Source of the DNA: Lachnospiraceae bacterium
Lineage (GTDB): Bacteria > Bacillota > Clostridia > Lachnospirales > Lachnospiraceae
Direction of reading: 5' to 3'
Assembly: GCA_910575275.1 (NCBI GenBank)
Contig: CAJTEE010000002.1
Span: forward strand, 124,001 to 188,000
DNA length: 64,000 bases
Position numbers and translations under genes: made by a program. The notes beneath the pieces are model-generated. The model saw only the letters and a program-made list of their open reading frames with translations. It was not told the DNA's origin and did no database searches. Below, in pieces: positions 41,081 through 50,359 of this stretch; position 1 is the stretch's first letter, and every line of letters starts with the position of its first letter.

Positions 41081-42679
41081 ATGTATTGGAATCAGGAGCT
41101 CTGGATTGCATCGGCCGGGGAGAAGAAGGTCTCCATCCTTCCTCGGATGGCAAATCGCCACGGGCTGATCGCGGGTGCGACCGGCACAGGAAAAACCGTT
41201 ACGCTGAAGGTCATGGCAGAGTCCTTTTCGGACTGTGGTGTTCCAGTTTTCCTGGCCGATGTAAAGGGAGATCTTGCCGGTATGTGCAGGCCGGGCGAGG
41301 ACAATGAGGATATGAGAGAGCGCGTAAGGCGCTTCGGCCTCTCGGACTGCGGATTTCCGTACCGGGCCTATCCGTCCTGCTTTTGGGATATTTTCGGAAA
41401 ATCGGGGATTCCGCTGCGCACGACGATCAGCGAGATGGGGCCGACCCTGCTCGCGAGGCTCATGGATTTGAATGCGACGCAGAGTGATATTCTGCATGTG
41501 ATCTTCAGGATCGCAGATGACGATGGCTTGCTCTTAATCGACACAAAGGATCTGCGGGCCATGCTTCAGTATGTATATGAGAATGCGAAGAAATATTCGG
41601 CCGAGTACGGCAACATGGCCAAACAGAGCATCAGTGCAATCCTGAGAGCCGTGGTGGCCTTGGAGGAGGCGGGCGGAGACGTTTTCTTCGGAGAGCCGGC
41701 GCTTAATATCCGGGACTGGTTTTCCACGGGCCTTGACGGGCGCGGGACGATCAACATGCTGGACTGCCGGAGCCTGATCGGCAGCCCCACGCTGTATTCT
41801 ACATTCCTTTTGTGGATGCTTTCGGAGCTTTTCGAGACGCTGCCGGAGCTCGGCGACGCTGAAAAGCCGAGGATGATCTTCTTCTTCGATGAAGCCCATC
41901 TTTTGTTTGCGGAGGCGCCCAAGGCACTTTTACAAAAGATTGAGCAGGTGGTAAAGCTCATTCGTTCCAAGGGCTTGGGGATCTATTTTATCACACAGAA
42001 TCCGTCGGACATTCCGAACGGCGTACTGGCGCAGCTCGGGAATAAGGTGCAGCATGCCCTCCATGCGTATACGCCGGCCGAGCAAAAGAAGGTCAGGGCG
42101 GCCGCGGAGTCCTTCCGGCCAAATCCCGCCTTTGACACAGCGGAGGCGCTCTGTGAGCTGGGAATCGGGGAGGCGCTGGTCTCCTTCCTAGATGCGGATG
42201 GGCGGCCGTCGGTCGTGGAGCGCTGCCTGGTTCTGCCGCCGCAAAGCAGCATGGGCGCGATAGACGAGGCGGACCGAAAAAAGGAGACAGAGACGAACCC
42301 GCTGTTTATCCGCTACAGCGATATGGTCGACCGGGATTCAGCGTATGAGCTCTTAAACCGGAAATCGGTCGAGCAGGCAGAGGCCCTGGAGAGAGAAAAA
42401 GAGCAGGCGTTAGCCGATAAGGAGACCGAACGCCAGAGAAAGCTCGCCGAGAGGGAAGCCGAGAAGCTGGAAAAGCAGAGGGAACGGGAGGCCGAGCGGG
42501 CAAAGAAGCAGCAGGCGGCCGCCATCGGCCGTGTCGCAAGGACGGCTACCGGGACGATCGGCCGCGAGCTCGGCAACGAGCTTGGGAAGAGGGTCGGAGG
42601 CTCCTTTGGAAAACGGCTGGGCGGAAATGTCGGTGCTTCTCTGGGCCGTGGGCTCCTGGATACGTTTTTCAGGCGTTAG
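41081..42679 (+). CDS. HerA-like ATPase, DUF853 family (trio gene 3)
   Basis: A 532-residue ATPase of the DUF853 (HerA helicase C-terminal-like) family, related to E. coli YjgR. Walker A GATGTGKTVT lies near residue 33 and Walker B MIFFFDEAHLLF near 280, followed by GLGIYFITQNPSDIP. An Arg/Glu/Lys coiled coil (about residues 430-480) and a Gly-rich tail (GKRVGGSFGKRLGGN) end the protein. HerA-type hexamers pump DNA; the role of DUF853 proteins is unknown. AGGAGG precedes ATG 41081; the frame start at 41048 lies in the previous gene. Chromosome or DNA handling and phage defence are both possible. Confidence 0.88.
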   Translation: MYWNQELWIASAGEKKVSILPRMANRHGLIAGATGTGKTVTLKVMAESFSDCGVPVFLADVKGDLAGMCRPGEDNEDMRERVRRFGLSDCGFPYRAYPSCFWDIFGKSGIPLRTTISEMGPTLLARLMDLNATQSDILHVIFRIADDDGLLLIDTKDLRAMLQYVYENAKKYSAEYGNMAKQSISAILRAVVALEEAGGDVFFGEPALNIRDWFSTGLDGRGTINMLDCRSLIGSPTLYSTFLLWMLSELFETLPELGDAEKPRMIFFFDEAHLLFAEAPKALLQKIEQVVKLIRSKGLGIYFITQNPSDIPNGVLAQLGNKVQHALHAYTPAEQKKVRAAAESFRPNPAFDTAEALCELGIGEALVSFLDADGRPSVVERCLVLPPQSSMGAIDEADRKKETETNPLFIRYSDMVDRDSAYELLNRKSVEQAEALEREKEQALADKETERQRKLAEREAEKLEKQREREAERAKKQQAAAIGRVARTATGTIGRELGNELGKRVGGSFGKRLGGNVGASLGRGLLDTFFRR

Positions 42680-42716
42680 TTGACAGAAAATGATTTTCAG
42701 AGATTCAGGCATACTT

Positions 42717-43307
42717 TTAGGAAAGACTCGGGTCTGCGCATACCTTTTTAAAGAGCGTGAGCAGGAGAAGGTCGGAAAAGAGCACAACAAAGATCTCGAG
42801 TGCGGTGGAAATCAAAAAATCCGACAGAATAAATAACGCAGCAGCCGCAAAAATCGAGTAAAATAAGGCGGCCATGGGGCCGGCAAACCGGGCCGGGCTC
42901 AGAAAGTACAGCTTGAGATCGAGGGAAAGCAGGATCAGGAAATAGAGCACGGAGGCGCAGAGCGCGAACACTACATGGAGGGCTGCGGACAGGTAGTTTT
43001 CCTGCGGGCAGTAGGGCAGCAGGACAGCCGTACATAAGAGAAGGACGGCACAATCGGTCAGGACAAGCTCCCTTTTTGCAGCGAGAAGGGAAGCAGCCTG
43101 ACCGATTATGCGTCTTATGAGAAAGCGAAAAAAAATTCCTGCAAAGACTGCCCAGGCAATCAAAAGGAGCCTGCCTGCCGGGTCGGAGGCCGTTACAGAG
43201 AAATTGCCGGAAAATAACGGCCAGACTGTTACAAAGGGCCAGCCGCCTGCGGCGACGGCCAGAGTAAAAAGCGGGAGCAGAAAGCAGGAAATAAAAAGGA
43301 TCGTCAT
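42717..43307 (-). CDS. Five-helix membrane protein of unknown function
   Basis: A 196-residue protein consisting almost wholly of hydrophobic helices (ILFISCFLLPLFTLAVAAGG, LLLIAWAVFAGIFFRFLIR, VLTDCAVLLLCTAVLLPY, VVFALCASVLYFLILLSLDL, ALFILSDFLISTALEIFVVL). CTGGAGG lies 12 bases before ATG 43307, whereas the longer frame to 43517 has a non-hydrophobic, shadow-like N-terminus overlapping rsmF and is rejected. It stands alone, convergent with the HerA-like gene and divergent from rsmF. No family recognised. Confidence 0.55.
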   Translation of the reverse strand: MTILFISCFLLPLFTLAVAAGGWPFVTVWPLFSGNFSVTASDPAGRLLLIAWAVFAGIFFRFLIRRIIGQAASLLAAKRELVLTDCAVLLLCTAVLLPYCPQENYLSAALHVVFALCASVLYFLILLSLDLKLYFLSPARFAGPMAALFYSIFAAAALFILSDFLISTALEIFVVLFSDLLLLTLFKKVCADPSLS

Positions 43308-43392
43308 ACGTTTTTTGAGCCTCCAGGGTTTATAGTGTGCCGGCGGACGGATGTCTATGTAAGGAAAAAGAAGGAAAAAGAGAGAGGTATAT

Positions 43393-44817
43393 ATGGAAAT
43401 GTTGGAAAATGGGCTGCCGGAGGCATTTGTGGAAAAAATGCGATGCCTTCTGGGCGCGGAAGCGGAGACATTTCTCGAGAGCCTTTGCGGGGAAAGAAGG
43501 TTCGGGATCAGACTCAATCCGTTAAAGGGCTTAGACAGCCTGCCGGAGTCGTTTGCGCAGCTTGAAAAAATCCCGTGGGCGGCCGAGGGTTATTATTATG
43601 AGGAGGCGCTGCGGCCGGGAAAGAATCCGCTTCATGAGGCCGGCCTTTACTACATCCAGGAGCCGAGTGCGATGGCCGCGGCCGAGGCGCTTGGGCCGCA
43701 GCCCGGCGAGCGGATTTTGGATCTCTGTGCCGCTCCCGGGGGAAAGAGTACGCATATCGCGGGGAAAATGCGCCAGCAGGGCCTTTTAGTCTGCAACGAG
43801 ATCCATCCCGCAAGGGCGAAGATCCTGGCACAGAACATCGAGCGGCTCGGAATTGCAAATGCCGTCGTGACGAATGAGGAGCCAAAAGCGCTGTGTCCGG
43901 TTTTTGCAGGCTTTTTTGACGGCATCCTTGTGGACGCGCCGTGCTCGGGCGAGGGAATGTTTCGAAAGGATAAGGAGGCGGCTGGGGAATGGAGCCCGGA
44001 GCGGGTAAATGCTTGCGCAGCCAGACAGGATGCGATCCTTGCGTGCGCGGCCGGTCTTTTGCAGCCAGGCGGGCGCCTGGTGTACTCGACATGCACGTTT
44101 TCACCGGAGGAAAACGAGCGGACTGTGGCCCATTTTTTGAAAACGCATCCGGATTTTACGGCCGTGCGGCCGGACTGCTCCGTCTGGTTTGAGAGCGGGA
44201 GGCCCTCGTGGGCAGGAGAACCGGGATTTGCAGAGGAGATTGCGAGGACCGTGCGGATCTGGCCCCATAAGGCGGGAGGAGAGGGGCATTTTCTTGCGCT
44301 GTTTGTAAAAAAGGAGGCTGTCGCCGCCCCGCATGACCAAAAGGAGAAAAGGGGAAAAAAGCCGGCTGGGGAAAGAAAAAGAGAGGCAGAGAGCGTGGCA
44401 GAATTCCTGGCCTTCGGCCGGGACGCCCTGAAGGAGCCGGAGGCGCTTATGCGGGGGAGAAGGCCGGTACTGTTTGGCGAAAACCTTTACCTGCTCCCGG
44501 AGGAGACGCCGCCTCTTGCGGGTCTTCGTGTGCCGCGGCCGGGTCTGCATGTAGGAACCAGGAAAAAAGGGCGGTTTGAGCCCTCGCACGCGCTGGCCCT
44601 GTTTTTGAAGCAGACAGAGGCACTGCGGACGCTGGAGCTCGGAACGGGCGAGGAGGCAGAGCGGTATCTGCGTGGGGAGACGATCGGAGGAGTACCCGCG
44701 GGAGACGGGAAAAAGGGCTGGGCGCTCGTAACCTTTGCCGGCTGCTCCGCAGGCTGGGTGAAGGCCGCAGACGGTGTGTGCAAGAACCATTACCCGAAAG
44801 GGCTTAGGAGAGTGTGA
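43393..44817 (+). CDS. rsmF: rRNA cytosine-C5 methyltransferase, RsmF type
   Basis: A 474-residue RsmB/RsmF-family enzyme. The SAM domain contains LDLCAAPGGKSTHIA, the first catalytic Cys in DAPCSGEGMFRKD and the second in VYSTCTFSPEENE. A C-terminal region of about 180 residues ending GCSAGWVKAADGVCKNHYPKGLRR is the RsmF-type PUA-like RNA-binding part. It methylates 16S rRNA (C1407 in E. coli); the exact base here is not shown. It appears monocistronic. A 136-bp stretch without obvious features separates it from the carboxypeptidase gene. Confidence 0.92.
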   Translation: MEMLENGLPEAFVEKMRCLLGAEAETFLESLCGERRFGIRLNPLKGLDSLPESFAQLEKIPWAAEGYYYEEALRPGKNPLHEAGLYYIQEPSAMAAAEALGPQPGERILDLCAAPGGKSTHIAGKMRQQGLLVCNEIHPARAKILAQNIERLGIANAVVTNEEPKALCPVFAGFFDGILVDAPCSGEGMFRKDKEAAGEWSPERVNACAARQDAILACAAGLLQPGGRLVYSTCTFSPEENERTVAHFLKTHPDFTAVRPDCSVWFESGRPSWAGEPGFAEEIARTVRIWPHKAGGEGHFLALFVKKEAVAAPHDQKEKRGKKPAGERKREAESVAEFLAFGRDALKEPEALMRGRRPVLFGENLYLLPEETPPLAGLRVPRPGLHVGTRKKGRFEPSHALALFLKQTEALRTLELGTGEEAERYLRGETIGGVPAGDGKKGWALVTFAGCSAGWVKAADGVCKNHYPKGLRRV

Positions 44818-44953
44818 GGACAGGAATATCCGTTTGAGGCGTGGCCGGGAGCAACATTTTTGGCCGGGTGCCGCATCAGAGGCTGAATCTGGAAGGAAAG
44901 AACCGCATTTGGCGCGCATATAGTGATAACAAAGCGTAAGCGGAAGTCTGCAT

Positions 44954-46174
44954 ATGGAAAAGAAACGGAGACGCGGCGTGGTATTTGAGGGCTGGACGGC
45001 GTTTTTGCTGGCGCTCGCCCTGCTTTGGCCGGCGCCAGGGACGTCATTTGGCGAGGAAAAGGGGGGCATGGAGCCCCCCGCGCTGGCGGCGCAGTCGGCA
45101 GTTTTGATCGACGGGGAAACGGGGCGGGTGCTCTATGCAAAGGATGCGGACCAGGTGCGGCCGATGGCCAGCACGACGAAAATCATGACGTGCATCGTGG
45201 CGCTCGAAAACGCTTCCCTGGACGATACGGTCGAGGTGTCAGACTATGCGGCCTCGATGCCGGATGTCCAGCTCGGCATCCGAAAAGGGGAGACCTATCG
45301 TCTGCGGGATCTCCTCCACTCCCTGATGCTGGAATCCCACAACGATTCGGCGGTCGCAGTCGCCGAGCATGTGGGCGGAAGTGTTGAGGGGTTCGCCGCC
45401 ATGATGAATCAGAAGGCCCGCGACATCGGCTGTTTCGATACCTGCTTCATCACGCCGAACGGCCTGGATGCGGCCATACGGGAGAACGGTGAAATCCACT
45501 CGACGACCGCGAAGGATCTGGCAAGGATTCTCCGGTACTGCATCCTGCTGTCGCCGAAGCGCGAGGAATTTTTGGAGATCACGCGTGCGCCCTCATACGC
45601 GTTTTCGAGTCTGGAAGGCGGGCGCTCCTTTTCCTGTATCAATCACAACGCGTTGCTGACCTCGATGGAGGGTGCCATATCGGGAAAGACCGGCTTTACG
45701 AACGGGGCCGGCTACTGCTACGTGGGCGCCGTGAAAAAAGGGGAGAAGACCTTCATCGCCGCGCTCCTGGCATGCGGATGGCCGCCCCACAAGCTGTATA
45801 AATGGCAGGATATGAGAAAGCTCATCCAGTACGGAGATGAAAATTATGAGTACCGTGAGATCGAGAGGGAGGAGCTTGACTTTGAAAAGGCCGCCGTATC
45901 CGGAGGCATCGGGACGGAGACGGGCCTTGCGGTCGATTATGCCGGGGCCGGGCCGTTAAGGGTATTGATGAAAAAGGATGAGCCGATCAGAATCAAAAAG
46001 AGCGTGGCACGGGTGCTGTCGGCCCCGGTAGAGGAGGGAATGACGGCCGGGCAGGTGGATTACTATGTAGGAGATGACCTGATTGCGAGTTATCCAGTTC
46101 GGACGACCGGGCGCGTGCGGAAATGGAACTATGATTTTTGCATAAAAACCCTTTTAAATTGCTTCCTGTTCTGA
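44954..46174 (+). CDS. D-alanyl-D-alanine carboxypeptidase (PBP5/DacF family)
   Basis: A 406-residue S11 peptidase that trims peptidoglycan pentapeptides outside the membrane. A Sec signal occupies residues 12-34. The catalytic motifs are Ser73-Thr-Thr-Lys76, Ser128-His-Asn130 and KTG in ISGKTGFT. A beta-rich PBP5-type C-terminal domain follows from about residue 285. The end KWNYDFCIKTLLNCFLF is amphipathic and hydrophobic and may anchor the enzyme. DacF-type enzymes act in spore cortex synthesis, others in vegetative walls; the sequence alone does not decide. The ribosome site before ATG 44954 is weak. Confidence 0.92.
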   Translation: MEKKRRRGVVFEGWTAFLLALALLWPAPGTSFGEEKGGMEPPALAAQSAVLIDGETGRVLYAKDADQVRPMASTTKIMTCIVALENASLDDTVEVSDYAASMPDVQLGIRKGETYRLRDLLHSLMLESHNDSAVAVAEHVGGSVEGFAAMMNQKARDIGCFDTCFITPNGLDAAIRENGEIHSTTAKDLARILRYCILLSPKREEFLEITRAPSYAFSSLEGGRSFSCINHNALLTSMEGAISGKTGFTNGAGYCYVGAVKKGEKTFIAALLACGWPPHKLYKWQDMRKLIQYGDENYEYREIEREELDFEKAAVSGGIGTETGLAVDYAGAGPLRVLMKKDEPIRIKKSVARVLSAPVEEGMTAGQVDYYVGDDLIASYPVRTTGRVRKWNYDFCIKTLLNCFLF

Positions 46175-46218
46175 TATACTGAGGAGAGTCTAATATTTGT
46201 ATATGAGGAGGAAATAAC

Positions 46219-46821
46219 ATGCAGACGGCACTGACAAGAGAAAAGGCGATCGCGCTTTTGAGAGAACATAACAAAGAGGCGTTCCATGTCCTCCACGGCC
46301 TGACCGTGGGCGGCGTCTTAAGATGGTACGCGAATGAGCTTGGCTATGAGGAGGAGGCGGATTTTTGGGAGATCTGTGGGATTCTCCATGACATAGATTT
46401 CGAGGAATACCCCGACGAACACTGCCTGGCGGCCCTGCGTCTTTTAAAGGAGGGCGGCGCCGAGGAGACGGTCATCCATGCGGTGTGCAGCCATGGTTAC
46501 GGGCATCATCCCGAGGTGACGGCGGCCCCAGAGCACGAGATGGAAAAGGTGCTGTATGCGGCCGACGAGCTGACCGGCCTTGTATGGGCGGCGGCAAAGA
46601 TGCGTCCTTCCAAAAGCACGAAGGATATGGAAGTATCGAGTCTGAAGAAGAAGTTTAAGGACAAACGTTTTGCGGCGGGCTGTTCGCGTGAGATTATCAC
46701 ACTGGGAGCCGAAAAGCTCGGCTGGGAGCTTGCGAAGCTGATGGAAATGACGATTCTCGCGATGCGTTCCTGCGAGGATGCGGTGAATGCCGAGATGGAG
46801 GCTATGGGCCTCCAGGCGTAA
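46219..46821 (+). CDS. HD-domain hydrolase
   Basis: A 200-residue HD-domain protein. The metal-binding set includes HGL near residue 27, the HD pair in GILHDIDFEEYP (about 57-58) and a later His in AVCSHGYGHHP, consistent with a metal-dependent phosphohydrolase. The substrate is unknown. GAGGAGG lies before the ATG, with possible -10 elements around 46175. It ends before a bidirectional terminator shared with the convergent NusG-II gene. Confidence 0.85.
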   Translation: MQTALTREKAIALLREHNKEAFHVLHGLTVGGVLRWYANELGYEEEADFWEICGILHDIDFEEYPDEHCLAALRLLKEGGAEETVIHAVCSHGYGHHPEVTAAPEHEMEKVLYAADELTGLVWAAAKMRPSKSTKDMEVSSLKKKFKDKRFAAGCSREIITLGAEKLGWELAKLMEMTILAMRSCEDAVNAEMEAMGLQA

Positions 46822-46868
46822 AATCCGAAAAAATGTACCGCCGGCGCACCGGCCGGATACTACATAAT

Positions 46869-46907
46869 AAAAATCACAGGGGGGATCACTCGCCTCCTGT
46901 GATTTTT
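46869..46907. terminator. Bidirectional terminator between HD gene and NusG-II gene
   Basis: Perfect 12-bp arms AAAAATCACAGG (46869-46880) and CCTGTGATTTTT (46896-46907). The A/T ends give a T-tract in both directions. It overlaps the last codons of the minus-strand gene. Confidence 0.85.
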
Positions 46908-47251
46908 GCTGTCATACGGTTGGGAAGGCACACAATAAGCTCGCCGTCCCGGTGGATTTTTCCCTGGCGGATACAGAGCTTGTCCGGGCATGTGGCCTCA
47001 AGGACCCACACTTCGCCGTCCCGGATGAGCAGACGGTTTATGCCGCCGGCAGGGCCCTGGGCCGTAAATTCCTGATCGGTATCGAGGGAGAGCGTGGCGA
47101 CCGTCTCTCCATCTACGGAGATTTCCACGACGGCGGCAGGCTCTGTATGGCGCAGACGGTCCCATGCAAAGAGGAGAGCAGCCAGAAAGAGGATGCCAAG
47201 GATCAAAAGCGCCTCGCGCTTTCCCATGTCGTTTCGTTTGTCAGCTTCCAT
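46886..47251 (-). CDS. NusG domain II-containing membrane protein
   Basis: A 121-residue protein: one N-terminal membrane helix (LLILGILFLAALLFAW), then an outward-facing NusG-domain-II-like beta fold (VVEISVDGETVATLSLD) with the conserved ATCPDKLCIRQGKI segment and GGELIVCLPNRM-type end. Such proteins accompany ApbE and Rnf or extracellular electron-transfer loci in Firmicutes. The two conserved Cys might bind a metal or cofactor. It is the second gene of the apbE operon, starting inside the end of apbE, with AGGAGGGG upstream. Confidence 0.85.
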   Translation of the reverse strand: MEADKRNDMGKREALLILGILFLAALLFAWDRLRHTEPAAVVEISVDGETVATLSLDTDQEFTAQGPAGGINRLLIRDGEVWVLEATCPDKLCIRQGKIHRDGELIVCLPNRMTAKITGGE

Positions 47252-48251
47252 CAGCCCCCTCCTTTACATAGGCTTCCATGCCTTCGGAATAATAGACCCG
47301 GTAATCTTCGTCGATCATGCACGCATATACGCCATCCATGGAATCAATCAGCCGCATGCCTTTGTCAAGGCCCAGAGAGAAGCAGACAGTCGAAAGCGCG
47401 TCACCGTCCACCGAGGCGTCCGAGAGGATCGTGACGGACAGAAGGCCGTTGTCATACGGATAGCCGGTCCTGGGATTCAGAATGTGATGGTAGTTTCTGC
47501 CGTCAAGGATAAAATGCCGTTCATAGACGCCCGACGTGACGACAGACTGATCGTCAGCCTGCAAAACCGCGAAGGTCTCACTCCGGTCCGCGAAGGGCTT
47601 TTGCAGCCCCACCGCAAACGGGCTTTTATCCGGCCGGGAGCCGATGCAGAGTACATTCCCTCCCAGGTTGATGATGGCGCTTTTTACGCCCGCACCAACG
47701 AGATACTCCTTCAGACGGTCTGCGATGTAGCCCTTGGCGGTCGCGCCTAAGTCGATGAAAGCGGGAGAATGGTAGGTCAGGGTATTCCCATCCAGGGAAA
47801 GCGCCCGATAGCCGACCTGTGTCAGCGCCTGTTCAAGCTTGTCCACATCGGGAAGCGAGGCGGCGCCGGAGGTGAAATCCCAAAGAGAGCTCACGGGCTC
47901 GATCGTGATGTCGAATGCGCCCCCGGAAAGTTCACAGTAATAGAGGCTTTTTTGTAGCAGGGCCGCCATGTCGTCGGAGAGGGAGACTGTCACAGAATCC
48001 GGGGCACGGTGGTTGAGTGCATAGAGCTCGCTTGTCTTGAGCGTCCGGCTGAATATGGCTTCGTATTCCCGGCAGAGCTCCATTGCATGGTCCAGGACAG
48101 CCTCGTCCCTTGTATCGTAAAGCGTGACGCTTACAAACGTATTCAAGAGAAAGGCAGAGCGGCTGATCGGTTCGGGCCTGCCGCCGCGAAGGCCAAGCAG
48201 AAATAGGAAAAGGATGACGGCGGACAGGATGATTGGCATGTTTTTTTTCAT
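47241..48251 (-). CDS. apbE: FAD:protein FMN transferase (ApbE)
   Basis: A 336-residue flavin transferase anchored by an N-terminal membrane helix (residues 4-22), acting outside the membrane. Family segments are ELSGGAFDITIEPVSSLWDF, IDLGATAKGYIADRL, INLGGNVLCIG and LNPRTGYPYDN. It moves FMN from FAD onto Thr of the S/T-G-A-T motifs in RnfD and RnfG, both encoded at 15-16.6 kb. ATG 48251 with GGAAGG upstream is preferred to a TTG at 48275. It has its own promoter at 48304-48332. Confidence 0.95.
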   Translation of the reverse strand: MKKNMPIILSAVILFLFLLGLRGGRPEPISRSAFLLNTFVSVTLYDTRDEAVLDHAMELCREYEAIFSRTLKTSELYALNHRAPDSVTVSLSDDMAALLQKSLYYCELSGGAFDITIEPVSSLWDFTSGAASLPDVDKLEQALTQVGYRALSLDGNTLTYHSPAFIDLGATAKGYIADRLKEYLVGAGVKSAIINLGGNVLCIGSRPDKSPFAVGLQKPFADRSETFAVLQADDQSVVTSGVYERHFILDGRNYHHILNPRTGYPYDNGLLSVTILSDASVDGDALSTVCFSLGLDKGMRLIDSMDGVYACMIDEDYRVYYSEGMEAYVKEGADGS

Positions 48252-48303
48252 AGGGATCCAGACCTTCCGTATCAAAAGATTTCATTCTGTTAACTTCGGC
48301 TTC

Positions 48304-48332
48304 ATTCTAACAAAACCGTCCTGTGAAGTCAA
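48304..48332 (-). promoter_or_regulatory. Promoter of the apbE-NusG-II operon
   Basis: On the minus strand TTGACT (complement at 48327-48332), a 17-bp spacer and TAGAAT (complement at 48304-48309). It drives apbE and lies divergent to the Gx transporter gene. Confidence 0.8.
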
Positions 48333-48367
48333 GAGTACTATAAAAGAAAGAGGAGGCGCTTTAAAAC

Positions 48368-48883
48368 ATGCAAAAAAACACGGCTGCAAAGCGGGCAGCG
48401 CTTTACGGGCTTTTTGTGGCGTTTGCGATGGTGCTGGGGTTTATAGAGTCACTGATCCCGATCCCCGTCCCGATTCCCGGTGTGAAGCTTGGGCTTGCAA
48501 ACCTGGCGACAGTGGCGGGGCTCTTTCTTGTGGGGATACCGGGAACGATCCTGGTGACCGTGCTGCGTATCGTCCTGACAGGCCTGTCGTTTGGAAATCC
48601 CTACAGTATGCTCTACGGGCTTTCCGGCAGCTTTTTGAGCCTGGCGGTCATGGGGATCGGGAAAAAATGCAGGTGGTTTTCACCCGTCGGAATCAGCGTC
48701 CTAGGAGGTGTTTTCCACAACATCGGCCAGCTTACGTTCGCAGCCTTCGTTGTGCGGACCCCGGGCGTATATGTATATCTGCCGTTTTTGCTGGCCGCGG
48801 GCTGCGTGACGGGGATTGTAATCGGAGTGCTTGGGGGGAGCGTGGCGTCACGGCTTGAGAGATGGATCGGGAGGGCCTTGTAG
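48368..48883 (+). CDS. Gx transporter family membrane protein
   Basis: A 171-residue integral membrane protein of the family once labelled heptaprenyl diphosphate synthase component I and now called Gx transporter. SLIPIPVPIPGVKLGLANLA and LRIVLTGLSFGNPYSMLYGLSG are typical. It resembles ECF S-components in size and topology. In many Firmicutes it neighbours ApbE and NusG-II genes, as here where it is divergent from them, and loci for extracellular electron transfer contain similar sets. A role in flavin or quinone supply is inference. Confidence 0.88.
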   Translation: MQKNTAAKRAALYGLFVAFAMVLGFIESLIPIPVPIPGVKLGLANLATVAGLFLVGIPGTILVTVLRIVLTGLSFGNPYSMLYGLSGSFLSLAVMGIGKKCRWFSPVGISVLGGVFHNIGQLTFAAFVVRTPGVYVYLPFLLAAGCVTGIVIGVLGGSVASRLERWIGRAL

Positions 48884-49011
48884 ATGGACGAATTTGTCCG
48901 ATAAAACGGGGAACGCTGTCCTGCGGAGTTTCGCAGGATATAATCCGGTCAAGGCATTCGTGCATCGGCAGGCTTTGGAAATTCGAAGTATGTCCGGTCA
49001 CTCTTTCCTTT

Positions 49012-49338
49012 TTAAAAGATAAACTGTACGAGCAGCATATAACAGACGGTGCCGCCCGCAATCGACAAAAGCATCTGCCGTTTCCATAAATGAAGCCATA
49101 TCACGGCCAAAACCGCAAGAAGCTCCGGCAGGCCATGGTTTCCGGACAGGATAGAAACATTTTTCAGGCAGTAGACCACCAGCATCCCGAATATGGCGGC
49201 AGGAAGCGCCTTTCCCAGATACTGTATGTATTTCGGCGTGGGTTTTTTGGAGGAAAACAAAAGAAACGGTAAAAACCTTGTCGTCATTGTGCCGAGGACA
49301 CAAAGCGCGATCGTAATAATCTGCTGTGTTAATGTCAT
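49012..49338 (-). CDS. azlD: AzlD-type branched-chain amino acid exporter small subunit
   Basis: A 108-residue membrane protein with about four helices, of the AzlD family ([39 protein letters not shown]). It works with AzlC to export branched-chain amino acids or analogues. Its ATG overlaps the azlC stop as ATGA. Its end lies about 130 bp from the Gx transporter stop. That gap contains a 7-bp hairpin, TCCTGCG with CGCAGGA, but no gene. Confidence 0.9.
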   Translation of the reverse strand: MTLTQQIITIALCVLGTMTTRFLPFLLFSSKKPTPKYIQYLGKALPAAIFGMLVVYCLKNVSILSGNHGLPELLAVLAVIWLHLWKRQMLLSIAGGTVCYMLLVQFIF

Positions 49339-50054
49339 GCCATGCCACCTGCCTTTTCAATCGATTTGCGGAATACGGTGAGGAATAACAAGATGCATAC
49401 CATAGTCGGGATCATAAAGGAATCTGCGCCGAAACAGATCCGGCAGAGCGCAGAGACAGTGATGCCAATAACAGCGGTGGCATGATTTTTTTCCTTAAGC
49501 CATTGTTCGAGAAAGATGACGACGAACATAGCTGTCATCACAAAATCGAGCCCTTCGGTATTAAAAGAGATCAAGGAGCCTAAAATGCCGCCCAGGGCGG
49601 CGCCCGAGACCCAATAAAATTGATTCAGGAGGGTCACGAAAAACATGAACCAGCCGCGGTCTATGGTATTGGGGATTTTCGCGGAATAATTGATGGAGAA
49701 GGTTTCATCGCACATCCCAAAAATCAGATAGGGTTTTTTGAATCCGGTTCCTTTGAATGAATCCAGCATGGAAATTCCATAAAATAAATGTCTAGCCTGT
49801 ATCATCAGTGCCATAATGAGGACCTGGAGAGGGGCAAACGGGGACAAAAGCATTTTAACCGCGACAAATTCAAGTGACCCGCCAAAGATCGTGAGGCTCA
49901 TGAGCAGGGGATAAAGGAAGCTGAAGCCAGATACATTCATGTAGATTCCGTAGGTCATGCCTAAGAACCAAAACCCTGCAAAAATCGGAATCGTGTGGGG
50001 GAATGCATAGCGGGCCGCTTGTGCTATGATTTGTTTCGATGTGGTTTCTTGCAT
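49335..50054 (-). CDS. azlC: AzlC-type branched-chain amino acid exporter large subunit
   Basis: A 239-residue membrane protein with about seven helices. The AzlC hallmarks [37 protein letters not shown] and FGMCDETFS are present. AzlCD exports branched-chain amino acids, and resistance to azaleucine gave the name. GAGGTG precedes ATG 50054. First gene of the azlCD operon, divergent from galT across a 305-bp gene-free region. Confidence 0.93.
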   Translation of the reverse strand: MQETTSKQIIAQAARYAFPHTIPIFAGFWFLGMTYGIYMNVSGFSFLYPLLMSLTIFGGSLEFVAVKMLLSPFAPLQVLIMALMIQARHLFYGISMLDSFKGTGFKKPYLIFGMCDETFSINYSAKIPNTIDRGWFMFFVTLLNQFYWVSGAALGGILGSLISFNTEGLDFVMTAMFVVIFLEQWLKEKNHATAVIGITVSALCRICFGADSFMIPTMVCILLFLTVFRKSIEKAGGMA

Positions 50055-50293
50055 AGGAGCACCTCTTGTCTGTTGTGGGATTTTTTTACTTTACCATTGA
50101 ATTTAGATATATGCAAGCTTGTAATTGTATGGAGTGTAATTTTTTTGCGGCGGATAGTTGTATGAGTGTGGGGCCGCCGAGGCTGAGGGAGTGGAGTTCC
50201 TTTCGGCTTGTTGTCTGTGCGGCTGGCGGCTTTCGTTTTGGCGCTTTTTTCCGGATTCGCTCCAAATTCGTGGAAAAAATGGGAATGAAATGA

Positions 50294-50322
50294 TTGTATT
50301 GTCCGCATATTTTTATTATAAT
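50294..50322 (+). promoter_or_regulatory. Promoter of galT
   Basis: TTGTAT at 50294-50299, a 17-bp spacer and TATAAT at 50317-50322, about 38 bp before galT. The rest of the 50055-50293 gap is AT/GT-rich and shows no gene. Confidence 0.8.
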
Positions 50323-50359
50323 AGAAAAAACGAAAGTTTGACAGGGAGGGACATATAGT

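Noticed and set aside
42717-43517. A longer 266-residue version of the five-helix membrane protein
   Set aside because: The extra 70 residues are hydrophilic and atypical and extend across the rsmF start; ATG 43307 has a ribosome site.
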